Source: Spirometra erinaceieuropaei
Taxonomy: Eukaryota; Platyhelminthes; Cestoda; Diphyllobothriidea; Diphyllobothriidae
Assembly: GCA_902702965.1 (NCBI GenBank)
Contig: CACRXP010000001.1
Coordinates: 4,370,060-4,434,059, forward strand
Reading direction: 5' to 3'
DNA length: 64,000 nt
Part shown: positions 31,898 to 43,500 of the stretch, one piece after another
How positions within the stretch are numbered: position 1 is the first letter of the stretch
Layout: every line of letters begins with the position of its first letter
Program-made: the position numbers and the translations under genes
The notes under the pieces: model-generated
Database searches by the model: none
What the model saw: only the letters and a program-made list of their open reading frames with translations
What the model was told of the DNA's origin: nothing

Positions 31898-33554
31898 GAG
31901 GGTACGGTTTGCCTTCGGGGTCAGCAACAGATAACCTTAGGACCCTGTCTAACGGAAATTGTGGTAATAGGCGTTATCCGGGTGGGGCCTTCGGCCGCAC
32001 ACAAAAGGAAATCGAGAAATTACTAGTGAGAAAAACAGTAAAATAACATTGAAAGTCTTCTAATAGGCTTAGATTGTAAACGGTTAGTAAACGCACGAAT
32101 TCGAAAAACTAACCAAAAACGGTAGTCAGGGTAACTTAGGCAACTGAATAAACCGCCGTGAATTGAATAACGTAAGCTCGGGTTCCAAGGGAAATAGTAG
32201 CCAATCGAAATTGGCCGCGGGCGGTAATCAGACGTGCAAATAACGCAGGTTGAGAGCTAGGCCAGGGAACACAATAACTGCGAGGAATTTACTAAACATG
32301 CAAAACAAAGGACAAAAAGGAAGAATGATAAGATAAGCTGAGTGACAGTTAGAAAAATTAAGAAGGAAAGACAAGTCTATTAATTTAAAGAGGCATGGCT
32401 TACAAATAGATATGTAGGTATATGTAATGGAAATAAGTCATGGTAAATATCGAAGATTTCGGCATCAAAAGCGAATTCCCACCCTGAATATTGAAAAATG
32501 TAAACGCAGTTCGTCCATGTAGTCATAAACATCAGTATCCATATGTGAAAGGTTGTCGCAATAAATTGAAATAGTGATAAACCGTAAACTAATTTCTTTT
32601 TTAACGCAGACCACCACCTGAACAAAGTATTAGTCGCGGAGGACCCCAGAGGGACATACCAACGGAAGTTGAGGAGATAGTGGAAATACTGAACTCCGAT
32701 AATGTTGTCCAATATTGCCAAGACAAAGGTCTGTTCCCCAAAAATTGGAAATGCAGATGGCGTTGGACAATGCGACAGCAAATTCTCAGGAAAAACACTT
32801 ACGGTTTCGTCTTCAGATGCAACCGTTGTAGTAACACGAAGGCACTGTGAGCACGTTCAATATTTGAAAGGCAGCCACCTAACCATCAATTGAAGCGTAT
32901 TGTAGCCGCCTGGAAAGAAGATCACATGAAGTCGGTCCTGTGTCAGGCCGAGCAGTCTGAGCCCGTATTGACGAGATACAATATCATATATGGTTTGGAC
33001 CCAACGCCGCCGGCCTAAAACAAGCATGGGAAACCTTCCGGTACCATATGGTGGAGGTGTACCCCGTGAATCTGCAGAAAAATTGATAATCCCATGGAAC
33101 TGGTACACAACAGCCAGTTCTCTCAGCGGTAAGCATTTGGTTATGTATAAAGTAACCTCAAAATACTCAGTCTTCGGTATGCTGTTGATCGCGGACAAAA
33201 CCTTCTCGTGATATCTAACATGTCCGAGTTGAGGAGCACGATATTGAGTTGACAAAGACATTTCTGCAGCGTCTGGCTCTTGCGAAGGTTGCCTGCACGG
33301 TGAAGCACGCAGGTCAAGCCTAATTGGGGCATGGGAGAAAACGTAACCGAACAACGCCTACTTAAGTAAATGCAGTAGGCAGTAGTGTATACTATTAGGT
33401 CAACTCCGAGGGAAAACTTTTTGCTTACCAAAATTGTTTTAGCAATCTAACCATATGGTATCAATGAAGTGGAGCTGCAGAACTAAACCTCGCCACTATT
33501 TAAATGCATTAAAAGTTTCCTGTCATGCAGGCCCCAAAGAGCAATTTTTAGTAT
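31898..33554. other. Material between two LINE fragments
   Basis: About 31925-32030 matches 59020-59150 (CGGGGTCAG, GGTGGTAATAGG.GTTAT..GGGTG). 33345-33395 matches 59505-59555 (CCGAACAACGCCTA, GTAGGCAG). A 165-codon minus-strand frame (32857-33354) has no recognised domain and includes repeat sequence. The likely reading is insertions that split one LINE. Confidence 0.45.
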
Positions 33555-34555
33555 CACTGTACCCGAATGGGTACCACTAGAAAGTGGCGGTCCGCAGGAT
33601 TCGGCACTGGCTGCCCTCCTCTTTCTCATCTATATATATGACTGTACTACAGATTTTGAATGCGATGCCATCATGTTTGCAGATGATATAAAGATCTGGA
33701 AAACAATCAGTAGTGTTGGCAATGTGCAGAAGCTACAAGAAGATATTGATACGCTGACTGCATGGTCCAGCAAGTGACTCCTAGCGTCTAATGTATCCAA
33801 ATATGTAGTCTTGAGCTTGGAATCTGGTCAGAGGCGTCTGTCAAACCACCAGTACACCATAAATGAGGTTCTGCTAAAAGAGGTGGGCACACACAAAGAC
33901 TTGGGTGCTTGGACAAGTTCGGACCTGCTGCCCTCCCAGCACTGCGAAAGATCCGTCCAAAAGGCAATCAGCATCATGCACTGGATTAGGCGTGCCTTCG
34001 CAAGCTTTCCTCCACGAACTCTTCTCGCAGATATTTGATATGTTCGTCAGACCGCATTTGGAATAAGGAATACCAGCATGGATGCCCTGTATGAAGAAAG
34101 ACAGTGATGCCATTGAGCAGGTGCAACGACGGGCGACAAGACTCTGCCATATCCAGAAAGACTGGCCCAGCTCAATTTTTTCCCTATACCCTTTAGACAA
34201 ATGAGGGTTGACCTGTTATGGGCATTCCGCATTATCCGCAGACATGACTGTTCGCTCAAATCTGAAGACTCCGTTGATTTCAGGACCATGAATCACCTGC
34301 ACGATCATCCATACAAGGACAAACAGGAGTGTACACGCCTAGACCATCGGAAGTTTCCACTCTGTCAGTGTGTAATTTGTCCGTGGGACTCATTCCCAAC
34401 TGAAAAGGCGACATCCGAGACAATGATTTTATTTAAAAGGGAGTTGGATCGTTTGATGTTTGGTAAACGACGACTCACTCAGGACCACCTACGGCCTGCC
34501 GTGGACGTTATTTCCTGGTTTCACTTCCTTTGCAACGCATCTTCGAACGTTTAAT
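33555..34555 (+). pseudogene. CR1-type LINE reverse transcriptase, C-terminal fragment
   Basis: Translation gives EWVPLESGGPQDSALAALLF, LIYIYDC, then IMFADDIKIWKTISSVGNVQ with the catalytic FADD, followed by TAWSSK, a stop, LLASNVSKYVVLS and VGTHKDLGAWTSSDL. Further segments (VQKAISIMHWIRRAF, VRPHLE, IEQVQRRATRLC) match the thumb region. Several stops and frame changes make it dead. AADD-box residues are intact. Confidence 0.85.
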
Positions 34556-34824
34556 GCAATTTTCTTCCGCAAACTACGCAACTTACTATATTTCGTGCTG
34601 GTTATGTATAACCGCACTCATAATCTCAAATTTGCACGAAAAGAACTATCTACCGCTCGGCTCGTTACTTTCAAAAAACTGCTGGCAACAATTCCTCACT
34701 GGAATAATATTTTGTCTTTAAATTATTATTTTACTGGCAAAATTTGAGTAACATGTTGGTTAACGTGAAATATGTGTGTTGTTTTTGATAAGGCCGTCGG
34801 GGGCATGGCCTATTACCCTAAGCA

Positions 34825-34881
<57 letters not shown>

Positions 34882-34891
34882 CACTACTACT
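34825..34891 (+). repeat. (ACT)n microsatellite
   Basis: About 22 ACT units with one CCACT interruption, followed by decayed units to about 34945. It generates poly-Thr/poly-Leu/poly-Ser frames that are not genes. Confidence 0.95.
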
Positions 34892-34979
34892 GCTAATAAT
34901 TCTAATAGTGCTACTGTATACTATACTACTACTGGTACTACCATACACACACTGGGCTGACTGCGAGGTCAGAGTTATC

Positions 34980-35100
34980 CTGTCGGTTGGCAACCTTTCA
35001 AGCCACCGCTTTTAGCGCACCGTGGTAGTCTCGAGCGCGTCGGATTGATTGCAGTGAGGAATTATGAATCGACCTCTCTCAATCTACACTATCCCAGCAC
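34980..35100 (+). repeat. Copy of the 'GCTTTTAGCGCACCG' repeat
   Basis: GTTGGCAACCTTTCAAGCC and CGCTTTTAGCGCACCG match 15028-15062 and 15275-15310, with the following GCGCGTC..ATTG.TTG..GTGAG stretch also shared with 14675-14700. Confidence 0.65.
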
Positions 35101-36744
35101 CAGCCGATCAACCAGTTGGTGCTAAGATGGAGAGGGGTGGCTGACAGAGCTGAGACCAGTTCATTTGGACGTGTCACGCACACAACTCAGCTCCCATAAG
35201 CACACCAACTTTTACAGACAAGGGGGAAGGCCGCATGAATCTCATGTGTAGCAAAGGAGCCAGCTGACGGAAGAAGCCGAAAAGTGCCCTTCTGGCTTAC
35301 GTGAGAGGTGACGGTGTTGAAAAGTGTGGGAAGTGTGTGCATGGTACATATTTTGATGCGGGGATTTGTGGTTATGGCGTCATGTCTGCGGTAATTTACC
35401 ATGCGTCATGCATGACTATCTCTAGTCCGTGTTGGTAGTTAGACGGGCGTTGGCACAACCGTAGGTGAAGAGGTTCGTGCTCCGTCACATGTCTAATTCT
35501 GTCGTGGTGTTCAGCGCTCACTCATCCGTGAAGAGCGCATCAGCAAATCTATGAAACTTAGTAGCATTACTAACCGAATAGTATCGCTTAAACACACAAA
35601 AGCTGGTGCATACACGTAATCGGGATCTCTGCGTAGGCATCTGACCAATGACCAGATTGTTAATTTTGGTCACTTTAGGGTTCTTACTGTCAAACCACTG
35701 GGATTTTCCTACCACATTCGGTGAGCCACAAATTGTTTCTATTTACTCGCTAATGAACATTATCGAAATTCCAAAAACCGTAAATCTTTTATCTGGTGCT
35801 TCCAAATCAGCCGTCGACCAACATGCTTTTCTATACTGGGTGCTCATCACACATCTATAATCTCTATGATGGTATGGCCGACAGAATTGCTAATTTTTTC
35901 GTGACTAAGACAGAATTCAAAGTAGGACATGCCATTGCTAATTTAAAGTGTTGGTGCACGCAATGATATAAATATATTGCATCACCAATGGTATATGGCG
36001 ATGTGCACCAAAAAGAAAGGCACAAATTGGTACACTCCAGTCGAATAATTTTCTGAAAGACCGATCCATTGAACCATTAACCTCCCTTAGGACCCCCGCT
36101 GCACGAATTCTGAAATCTTTAGGACTTCGCGGAGGTAATGGGAAAAGTGCATAACTGTTAGAGAACATGGAGATCCAAGAATGCGCGCAGAGTGCAGGAC
36201 AGGAAATGCAGCATCACTGGCGGGATAAAAGCCGGAAGAATTTGAAGGTGCTGCCGGTTTCCCATTGCCGGCTGAAGGATCTCTACATATATAATAATAC
36301 TCTGCACTAACAACAATAGACAGTTTTGTCCTCATGTTATTAACCAGTTTGATCGTTCTAAAATTGAATTAGTATTTCCGCCATTTGCTCATGGTAAGGC
36401 AGGGTCGTGTAAATTTGAGGTGGATGAGGCTGGGACCACATCTGCGCGTAGCACACATAGCTGAGGGTAGACCAGTCTCTGTGTAGTGAGGGAAACAAGT
36501 GCTGCTTGTGAAAGTTGAAACGACCTCACACTCTTCCTCGTATTCGATAACAATGCACTTCCAGGTCAAGCTGACTACGGGTGAGACCGAACTCAATGGT
36601 CAACATGGTGTAAAGCTTATCAAACACAAACAACCGCGGGTGGGATAAGGCGCCGATGTTACTTACCTCCATCGCATGAGTGAGGTTCGAGAGGTAGACA
36701 ATATTGTAGTGGCTGAGGTTAGCAAATGCAAGAGGTCCGGGTCG
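35101..36744. other. Unannotated spacer
   Basis: No gene, RNA gene or recognised repeat is seen. Confidence 0.5.
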
Positions 36745-37699
36745 ATAATCCGAGAACTATGAAGGGCTTACCGGATCAGTGGAATTGAGTGGCTCTCCAT
36801 TGTCAAAACGTTTTATGCAAAAAAATCGACCAGAATTTCGAATAAACGATCGAATTTTTCGACCTGGGGTCGATCGACTTTTCACTTTTTTTGCTGCCTT
36901 TGCCTATTGGCCGTTGTCTGTGAATGCAAACGGCCTCCTGTGTTACGTGTCGTCACCCCAATGGAGGTCGGTTGCACCTGTGCTCCCCTTCTGAGTGAAT
37001 TAGTCGACCGGCCGCGACTGCCCAGTATTTTTGAGCTCCCTGTGACCGTCTTGTCCTAGTCATGGTGTATGTAGTGATGCAGGAATTTATAGGCTGCAGG
37101 AAGGTCTAGATGCTTGTTGATGGGGTTGGCTTCTGTGTACCAAGCCTCAAGTGTGATACGTTCTGTCTTTGAGGTGCCCCGGCTTAAGACGATTGCTTCT
37201 TGAAATTTAAAACTGTAGCCAGTTTCCTCGATGTGAGCCGAAAGCTGTGAGTCCGGGTCTAGTCTCCGAGTTGATAGTTTGTCCTCTTGTAGGCAATTTC
37301 CGTCCGGTTTCCCAACGTGGTTGCAGTGTCTATCGTTACAACGTATTTGTCAGACAACTGCTGAGGATTCAGTGGGTAGCAGTATGTCTTTGGGTTACAT
37401 CAAACGGCGATTAATTGTTGCCTGGGGTTGATGGGCAATGCCTACTCTAGCGGGTAGCAGCAGTCGTGAAACCGCCCCGGAGACTCCTACATTCACAAAC
37501 AGCGGCCAATAGGCCAAGTCAGCGAAAGGAGAGAAAAATCGATCTACTCAAGGCCAAATACTTCGGAAGTTTGTTCAAAACTCTGGTCGACTTTTTTGCC
37601 CAAACCGTTTTGATAATGGAGAGCCGACCAAGCCCTCCGAAACGTCAGCTACCCAGTTCCACTGATCCGGGTAAGCCCTTCATAATTCTCAGATTGTAA
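36745..37699 (-). mobile_element. Penelope-like element remnant between inverted terminal arms
   Basis: 36745-36936 and 37476-37699 are inverted copies of about 190-220 bp: shared blocks include ATGAAGGGCTTACC, GGATCAGTGGAA, GGCTCTCCATT.TCAAAACG, TCGACCAGA.TTT and TGCCTATTGGCCG. Between them, on the minus strand, lies a Penelope GIY-YIG nuclease C-terminus (37056-37363). Inverted or direct terminal repeats around a Penelope body are typical of the class. The reverse transcriptase is absent, so the copy is internally deleted or 5'-truncated. Confidence 0.75.
37056..37363 (-). pseudogene. Penelope GIY-YIG endonuclease fragment
   Basis: The minus strand reads VV, stop, QIRCNDRHCNHVGKPDGN, then LSTRRLDPDSQLSAHIEETG, FKFQEAIVL, TLEAWYTEANPINKHL and LDLPAAY before TAG. 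The order matches Penelope nucleases (GVVY.I.C..C...YVG.TGR, HT.E.GH.F.F, E.W......INR..DLP.AY). The Tyr of the first motif is a TGA stop and the usual YVG is HVG, so it is inactive. Confidence 0.75.
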
Positions 37700-40245
37700 T
37701 GACTCTTTTTGCATGCGCACATGGCGCAGTAGTAACACGTTATTAACGAATGTGCGACTTCCCCATCCCCTCTCCCCCTACCCGTGACACTGACAGAAAC
37801 AAGACCATAATTATCCCGCTGCTCCACAAGTCTAAACACATTTACCCCAAGCTATGACTACTGTTCATATGTTGTTTTACCTCTTAACTTTCGCTGCTTT
37901 AACGAGACCTATATTACTGTAATGGCCTGACGAAGAATAATCGAAAACGTTCCCAATGTCGGCATTTGGTGAGTATCGCTACCAGTCCACCGGTCCGAGT
38001 CTTCCCAGGGTTTTGTGAAGAACAATCGGACTCCGTTTGCTGAAATATCTCGCACGTGCTCCTGAATTCAATCGGCGAAACTGGTCACCGATAGGTTAAG
38101 TGATAAATCTATGAAAGTTTTAGGATGCTTGCTCAACAGTTGGTGGAGATGTTACCTATCTAAATTAGCGTTCATTCAGTGCATTCAGTGGAGGTAACTA
38201 GACACGCAGGAGACCAGACGAAGGAATCAGGCCAAATATTTAAACTAAAGATGACATTCATGGTATGTCAATCAGCTTACTTTTAGATATTCTACAGCAT
38301 TTATTTTTGGAGAGAAGGCTAATCATTGCGTTCAGCGAACGCTTTTCTGCGCATTCTGGCGCACAAGGAAAAACTGACAGAAAGCAGAAGCATTTTCGAG
38401 CGGAAGCCCATGGGCGAATAACCGAGATTCGCAAGAACCCCAGTCACGTCAAAATCGGCTCATTGACAACCCGATCAGGCTTTTGAGATATGAAGATGAA
38501 ATAAAACTCTAGCTTGGAACAAGGGGAAGACATTTTATTGACAACCACGTCCAACAACAAGTGCGATTAGTGAATATGTTATAAGAAGTGCAATGGCCTG
38601 CCTCTCGTTAAAACACACCGAGTTAGACCAAAGAGTCAGTCTAAAGTATTCTTTCGGCAAAATGGCGTATACATTAAAATCAGGCACCGCCAAGGGACCC
38701 TCTATCCAAAACCACTCCTTCAAGTGTTGCCAAAAATGGTGTTGTAAGGAACACCTTAGACATATATTCTTAAAAGCCCCAGAAGGTCATACTTATATAC
38801 GTACTCATTAGTCGTGAAGTCCCTCTATAGGGCCAGTTTTATTTTTACGAAGAAGTGGGTCCGTTAAGCATCTCAAAAATCGACCGAAAACTTGAGGGCC
38901 CTATCTACGAGCAGTGGATCAGTAATTTACGCATAAAACGATGAATCACAGTCTCCAGGAGCCAACTGGAAGCGATCATCCAGAAACACTAAAGACATCA
39001 TACTTTAGCCAAGTGATGGTTCGCAAAATTCGGAACATAAGATCCTAGCAGGGCAGAGCGCTTCCTTAGGCATATGGTATTAAGAATTCCCATGGTCGCA
39101 ACCGAACAATGTTGGATTATTCTGATGCGCATAAGAGTCAATGTAACATACAAAACCTTTCTCTATAATTGGAAAATTTCCCGCACAGTATCTGTCCACG
39201 AAAACGCTCATGGAGAGAGAGAATCAGTTATTTCTCAGAATGTCTCTGACAGGTACTCCTAGGAATGTCAACTGAAATGAACATTAAACGGCCCCCCACC
39301 AATCAAAAATGGGCAACACCTGTTTCTTAAAAGCCAGACCAACAGTAAACGAAAATACCTTCAGTGTGCCTACATGTATCACCCATAACCTGTTCCGAAT
39401 AACCCTTTGGCTCAAAATATGCCAATTGGCGTACTCAATAGAGTTATTGTTAAAAGTCCTGACTCATCCTACTATTTGTGTTTAGGACATTCTAAAACCA
39501 ACACAACAAGTTACCGAATTGCTTCACGAGTAAAACTTCGCGAGTACTGGAGTGAGGAACACACACGCACACCCACTACTGACAGAGGTAGCCCCAACTG
39601 TCAGTCATTCGAAAAAGCTGTTTCCAGTACCACATCTAGAGCAGTTAGGGGTCCTTATATGGTCAGATTACGTGCTCGAAAAATACGCTCTTTTTGTGAC
39701 TCAGAGACTCGGTGATATACTGATTTCCTCATCATCCTACAATTCAAAGAGACCCAGCCAGGTAGGAAGTACGATTTGGCACAGTTGGACTAGAATCACA
39801 GGTGGATGGTTCATTTGTCTTCTCACTACTGGCCCCCAGCTGCCCGGATCAATTTTGCCTGTCTGACCAATAATTCGAGCTGAGGAAGGGCAGCTTGTCT
39901 TTTTTGCACGCATATGGTCAGTTGGCCGCGTGTTTGACATGCAAGATGAGGATGCAATGTTGCTAGTGACTGAAACACTGTGGCAAAGCTATTGCGGAAG
40001 GATAAGAAGTGGAACAGATGTAAGCAAGCTGGTCTTCGTAATGCGCGCTGGGTGAGACTGGGTGTCAGTGACGTCCATGCGAGCCAGTCCTTCTGTATGC
40101 ACGTAATTGAGATAGCGCGGGTGCTCCTGTTTTAAATGAACACGGGGAGATGAAAAAGGCGATTTGTGGGAGCATGGGGGGGGGGGGGTAAGGGAAGGGC
40201 GATGATAGCAGACAGCGGCTGTCCTGAAGGGTTTGATAGTCAAAT
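37700..40245. other. Spacer between the Penelope remnant and the small heat-shock gene
   Basis: 37910-37975 carries the GTAATGGCCTGACGAAGAAT end motif of the family at 55413. A G13 run lies at about 40176-40188, in the presumed 3' flank of the heat-shock gene. No AATAAA was noticed in the first ~240 bp after its stop. Nothing else is recognised. Confidence 0.5.
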
Positions 40246-40565
40246 TCAAACAGTGCAGTGAAGAGGGGCCTCTACGACAAGAGTTTTGCCATTGAGAACC
40301 GCAGACACCGTGAACGGGTCGATAGTCTCAGGCACCTCGAAGGTGCGTGTAAATTCCTGGAATTGCGAGCTCTTATAAGCAGACTTGGAGGTGCTGGAGT
40401 CTACACTCTTGTCGGCGTTCGACTCACGCTTGCCAGAAACTATGATCTTGTTGGCCTCCATCCGCACGCTGAGGTCTTCAGCGGCGTAGCCTTCATCGAT
40501 TGGCACCTCGAGATGAAGCTTGCGTCCTCCAGCACCGTCGTTTAGCACGAGCGGTCCCGATTGAC
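40246..40565 (-). CDS. p40-like sHsp, second alpha-crystallin domain exon and stop
   Basis: The acceptor is TGCTTTCGTTTTCAAG. The exon encodes QSGPLVLNDGAGGRKLHLEV, PIDEGYAAEDLSVRME, KIIVSGKRE, EFTRTFEVPETIDPFTVS and NGKTLVVEAPLHCTV before TGA. It carries the conserved A-x-L-x-N-G/K-x-L end of an alpha-crystallin domain (AVLNGKTL) and a very short C-terminal extension without an I-x-I motif. Confidence 0.9.
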
Positions 40566-43500
40566 CTTGAAAACGAAAGCACATCCAACGTCAGCAAAAA
40601 GGTGCATTTGGTGTGGAAAACCCAACAAAGTCTTGCATCAGAAGCAAAAAACATAGCTACCTCGGATGGAAAGGCTCGCATCCGTGCTTTTGAGAACACT
40701 GGAGTCTTTGGGTCGTATACTCAGGTTGTGTCCGGAATCGAACGTGATAGAAGAGTAGTCGGGTGCTTTGACCGGAGCGTCAAGGATAAGAACTCCATCC
40801 TGTTAAGTAAGATACGGAAATTCAGAAAATTGACACAGTGGTTTTTTCAGTCCTATATTGATCGCTTGGATGAATATCACCGTCAGCCACAACAGTGTGT
40901 GCCTCTTGTACGCACCAAAGCATAATAGAGACTCTTAACTAATGTGATATCGGTATGTGATACACAGTTATTTTAGTCGTCTAGTCAGCCACTCGATTGG
41001 AATAACAGGGAGAAGTCAATTGTTCAGAACACCAAACTTCACGACCACGTCTGGCTGGCTACGCGCTTCTAAAAATACACCTAAATCTCCCCACTTCTCG
41101 CAAATTTTTGAGAAAATTAGTGAGAATGGAGAAAAACTCCCACGTAGAAGCGGACTGAATTGCTGAGCACGCATATGGGTGCATACCACTTAAATCTACA
41201 TGAGCTACGGACTTTCTGACATGACAATCCCACAGTAACTAGGAGCAAAATGTAAACCTCTGGAAGAAGTTCTCAAATCTTATCAGAAGAGGAATGAAAA
41301 ATTCTAAAAAAAGATTCCTCAAAGTAAATAAAACAGGCTCGCAGCTGAGGGCTGCTATCTCCAAGGCCTTCATCAGACTCCATCATTCAAACATGATTTT
41401 TTAGAATTTGAAACGTTATTCTCATTGCAGTGGAAACAGAAAGACATTGTTTGCATCTACGCGTTCCTTTGGTAAGGTAAAGCCACCTCAGGAGGGACTG
41501 GGCTAATTTTACCATCCAGACCCAAGGCAAACCAGCCGAACTCCTCCGCGGTTTGGTCTTGCCGAGCGGGCCTAGAAAGGCAGCAGTGAAAAGTTGTGCG
41601 TGTGAGTAGTCTCTCTGAGTAGTCTCTCTGACAGAGGTGGTTTCTTTCGAAAACTCGGGCCAACTTCTAACTGCTTGCTTGGGGTAATCCTTAGTATTTT
41701 TTTACTTATAAACGATCCATCCAGAGAACACAAACCTGGAATTCCCGGCCAACTTGCAGAAAACCATCAGCCCTCGGCGCACTTAAAGCTTTCTTACAAA
41801 GCGTGAGGGCCCGAAATATGGAGGCTGAATCCTCGCACTGACCTGTGTGAGATTGCATTGGAACTTCTCGTGGTCAATGGAGCGTGGCAGATCAACAGTG
41901 CGGCTGAATTCACGACTGGTGCTGGAGCCTGCAGTGGTGATGGTCTTCTTGGCATGAACGGTCAGTCGATTGCCCACGGTGGTCACGTCAATATCTTCGG
42001 GGGCAAAGTCCTTGGCATCGAAGCGCACTTTGAAATGAACCTAGGGACAATGAACAATAAAGCGTGAAGTGGCAGACTGACAGTCGCACTGCGTCTGTGC
42101 AAATCCTCGATCATATGTAGCAATTTAAAGAGAAACATTTCAGGTTGTCTATCGAACACCAACATGCTTGCCTAAAGGCCTACGCCAACGGATACTAGCA
42201 ACAGCCGAGGCAGTGGTCATACGACTAGCAAATCCGGTGCTATGCTGTCAGAAAACCCTGACGCAAGCGCTCTCTCTGCCATGGCCAACGCCAACCGCAA
42301 GTGATGATGACATTCCGCCCCAAATCTCTAATCACAGTGATGGGTTCTCCGTGTACTCAATCCAAGAACATCACTCAAAGACTCTTTTACCCCCTTCCCT
42401 AGCTTTGAGGACCAAAACCCGTCGACCTTGTCATGGGGGCGGCGTGGGAAAGATGGGTATTAATGACTTAATAGCCCTTGAGACACCTATAAACACTGTC
42501 GATTTTGTGCATTTTCATTCCTTCATGTAACTGTATTGGCCTGACGAAGAGTTACCGAAAACACATGTTTGTCAACTTGACTTTTCAAGAAGTGTAATAG
42601 CGCGTGGGAGGCAATGAAAATCTCCCTACCATTGCTTATGTCCCAACCCAAGCCCAAAAAAGTTCTCTTTCTAAGGTATCTGTCTTGTTGGTACTGTAGA
42701 AGGCTAATTCAGTATCCAGAACGCGCCCACAAACGTCGGCAAACGTTTGGTCCGGTATGGGCAGTGTGGGATATAAGACCTCTTTTCTCTAGAGGCTGCG
42801 CCAGGGTGAGTTCATGTGCAAGCATCTCTCAGAACGGGTTCCGAAAAACATCAGCAAATCTAACTCGTCTCCTTGTAATAACATCCCAGAAATTGCAAAC
42901 TAAGATTACGTCACAGTTTCTACCAGCCAGCAAAGAGGAGAATTTGACGGGAAGTGCTAAAACTCACGAACCGCAAACTTCTTATAAATAGGCGTGTAAA
43001 AGCCCTTATGCGATGTTGAGAAATGGATTAACTGGGAACATAACCGTAGGATTTTTCATGAACACAACTTCACATTCCCCTGTATATCACCCTCGGAACA
43101 GAAAAACAACCTAAGTGGGGGACGTTTTCGCTGGTGATGGTAAACACCCGAGGCTCGGGCGGCATGGTTGAAAAGGAATGGGGGGGGGCGGTCAACCAGG
43201 ATGCTTTTATTTTCTGACTGCATTTTCGAACGACGTACGCTACCGAGATAGACGAATCGGGCGCATCGGTGTTGTGTGTCGGTTTCCGTCAACGCGCTTC
43301 CACCTCTGTACGGTTCGCTGCCTTTTCGCGACCGAGGGGAGGGAAAGGAGGAGACGGGTGGATCAATCGTCCCCGTCCTGAACCCGCCAATCTCTGCTGA
43401 GGGTGTAAAGCAGGCCGCAGACGTCGTTCGAGGACTCAGACACAAGAGAAAAATACCGAGGATCGCCACTTGCCCCTCTTTGGAGTGCTCTTCATGGACT

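Noticed and set aside
32857..33354. 165-codon minus-strand frame
   Set aside because: No recognised motif, no splice support, and it lies among repeats shared with the 59-kb region.
34760..35015. Poly-Leu / poly-Ser / poly-Thr open frames
   Set aside because: They come from the ACT microsatellite and have no independent support.
41607..41632. AGTAGTCTCTCTG duplicated in tandem
   Set aside because: Only two 13-bp units; a trivial local duplication without wider significance.
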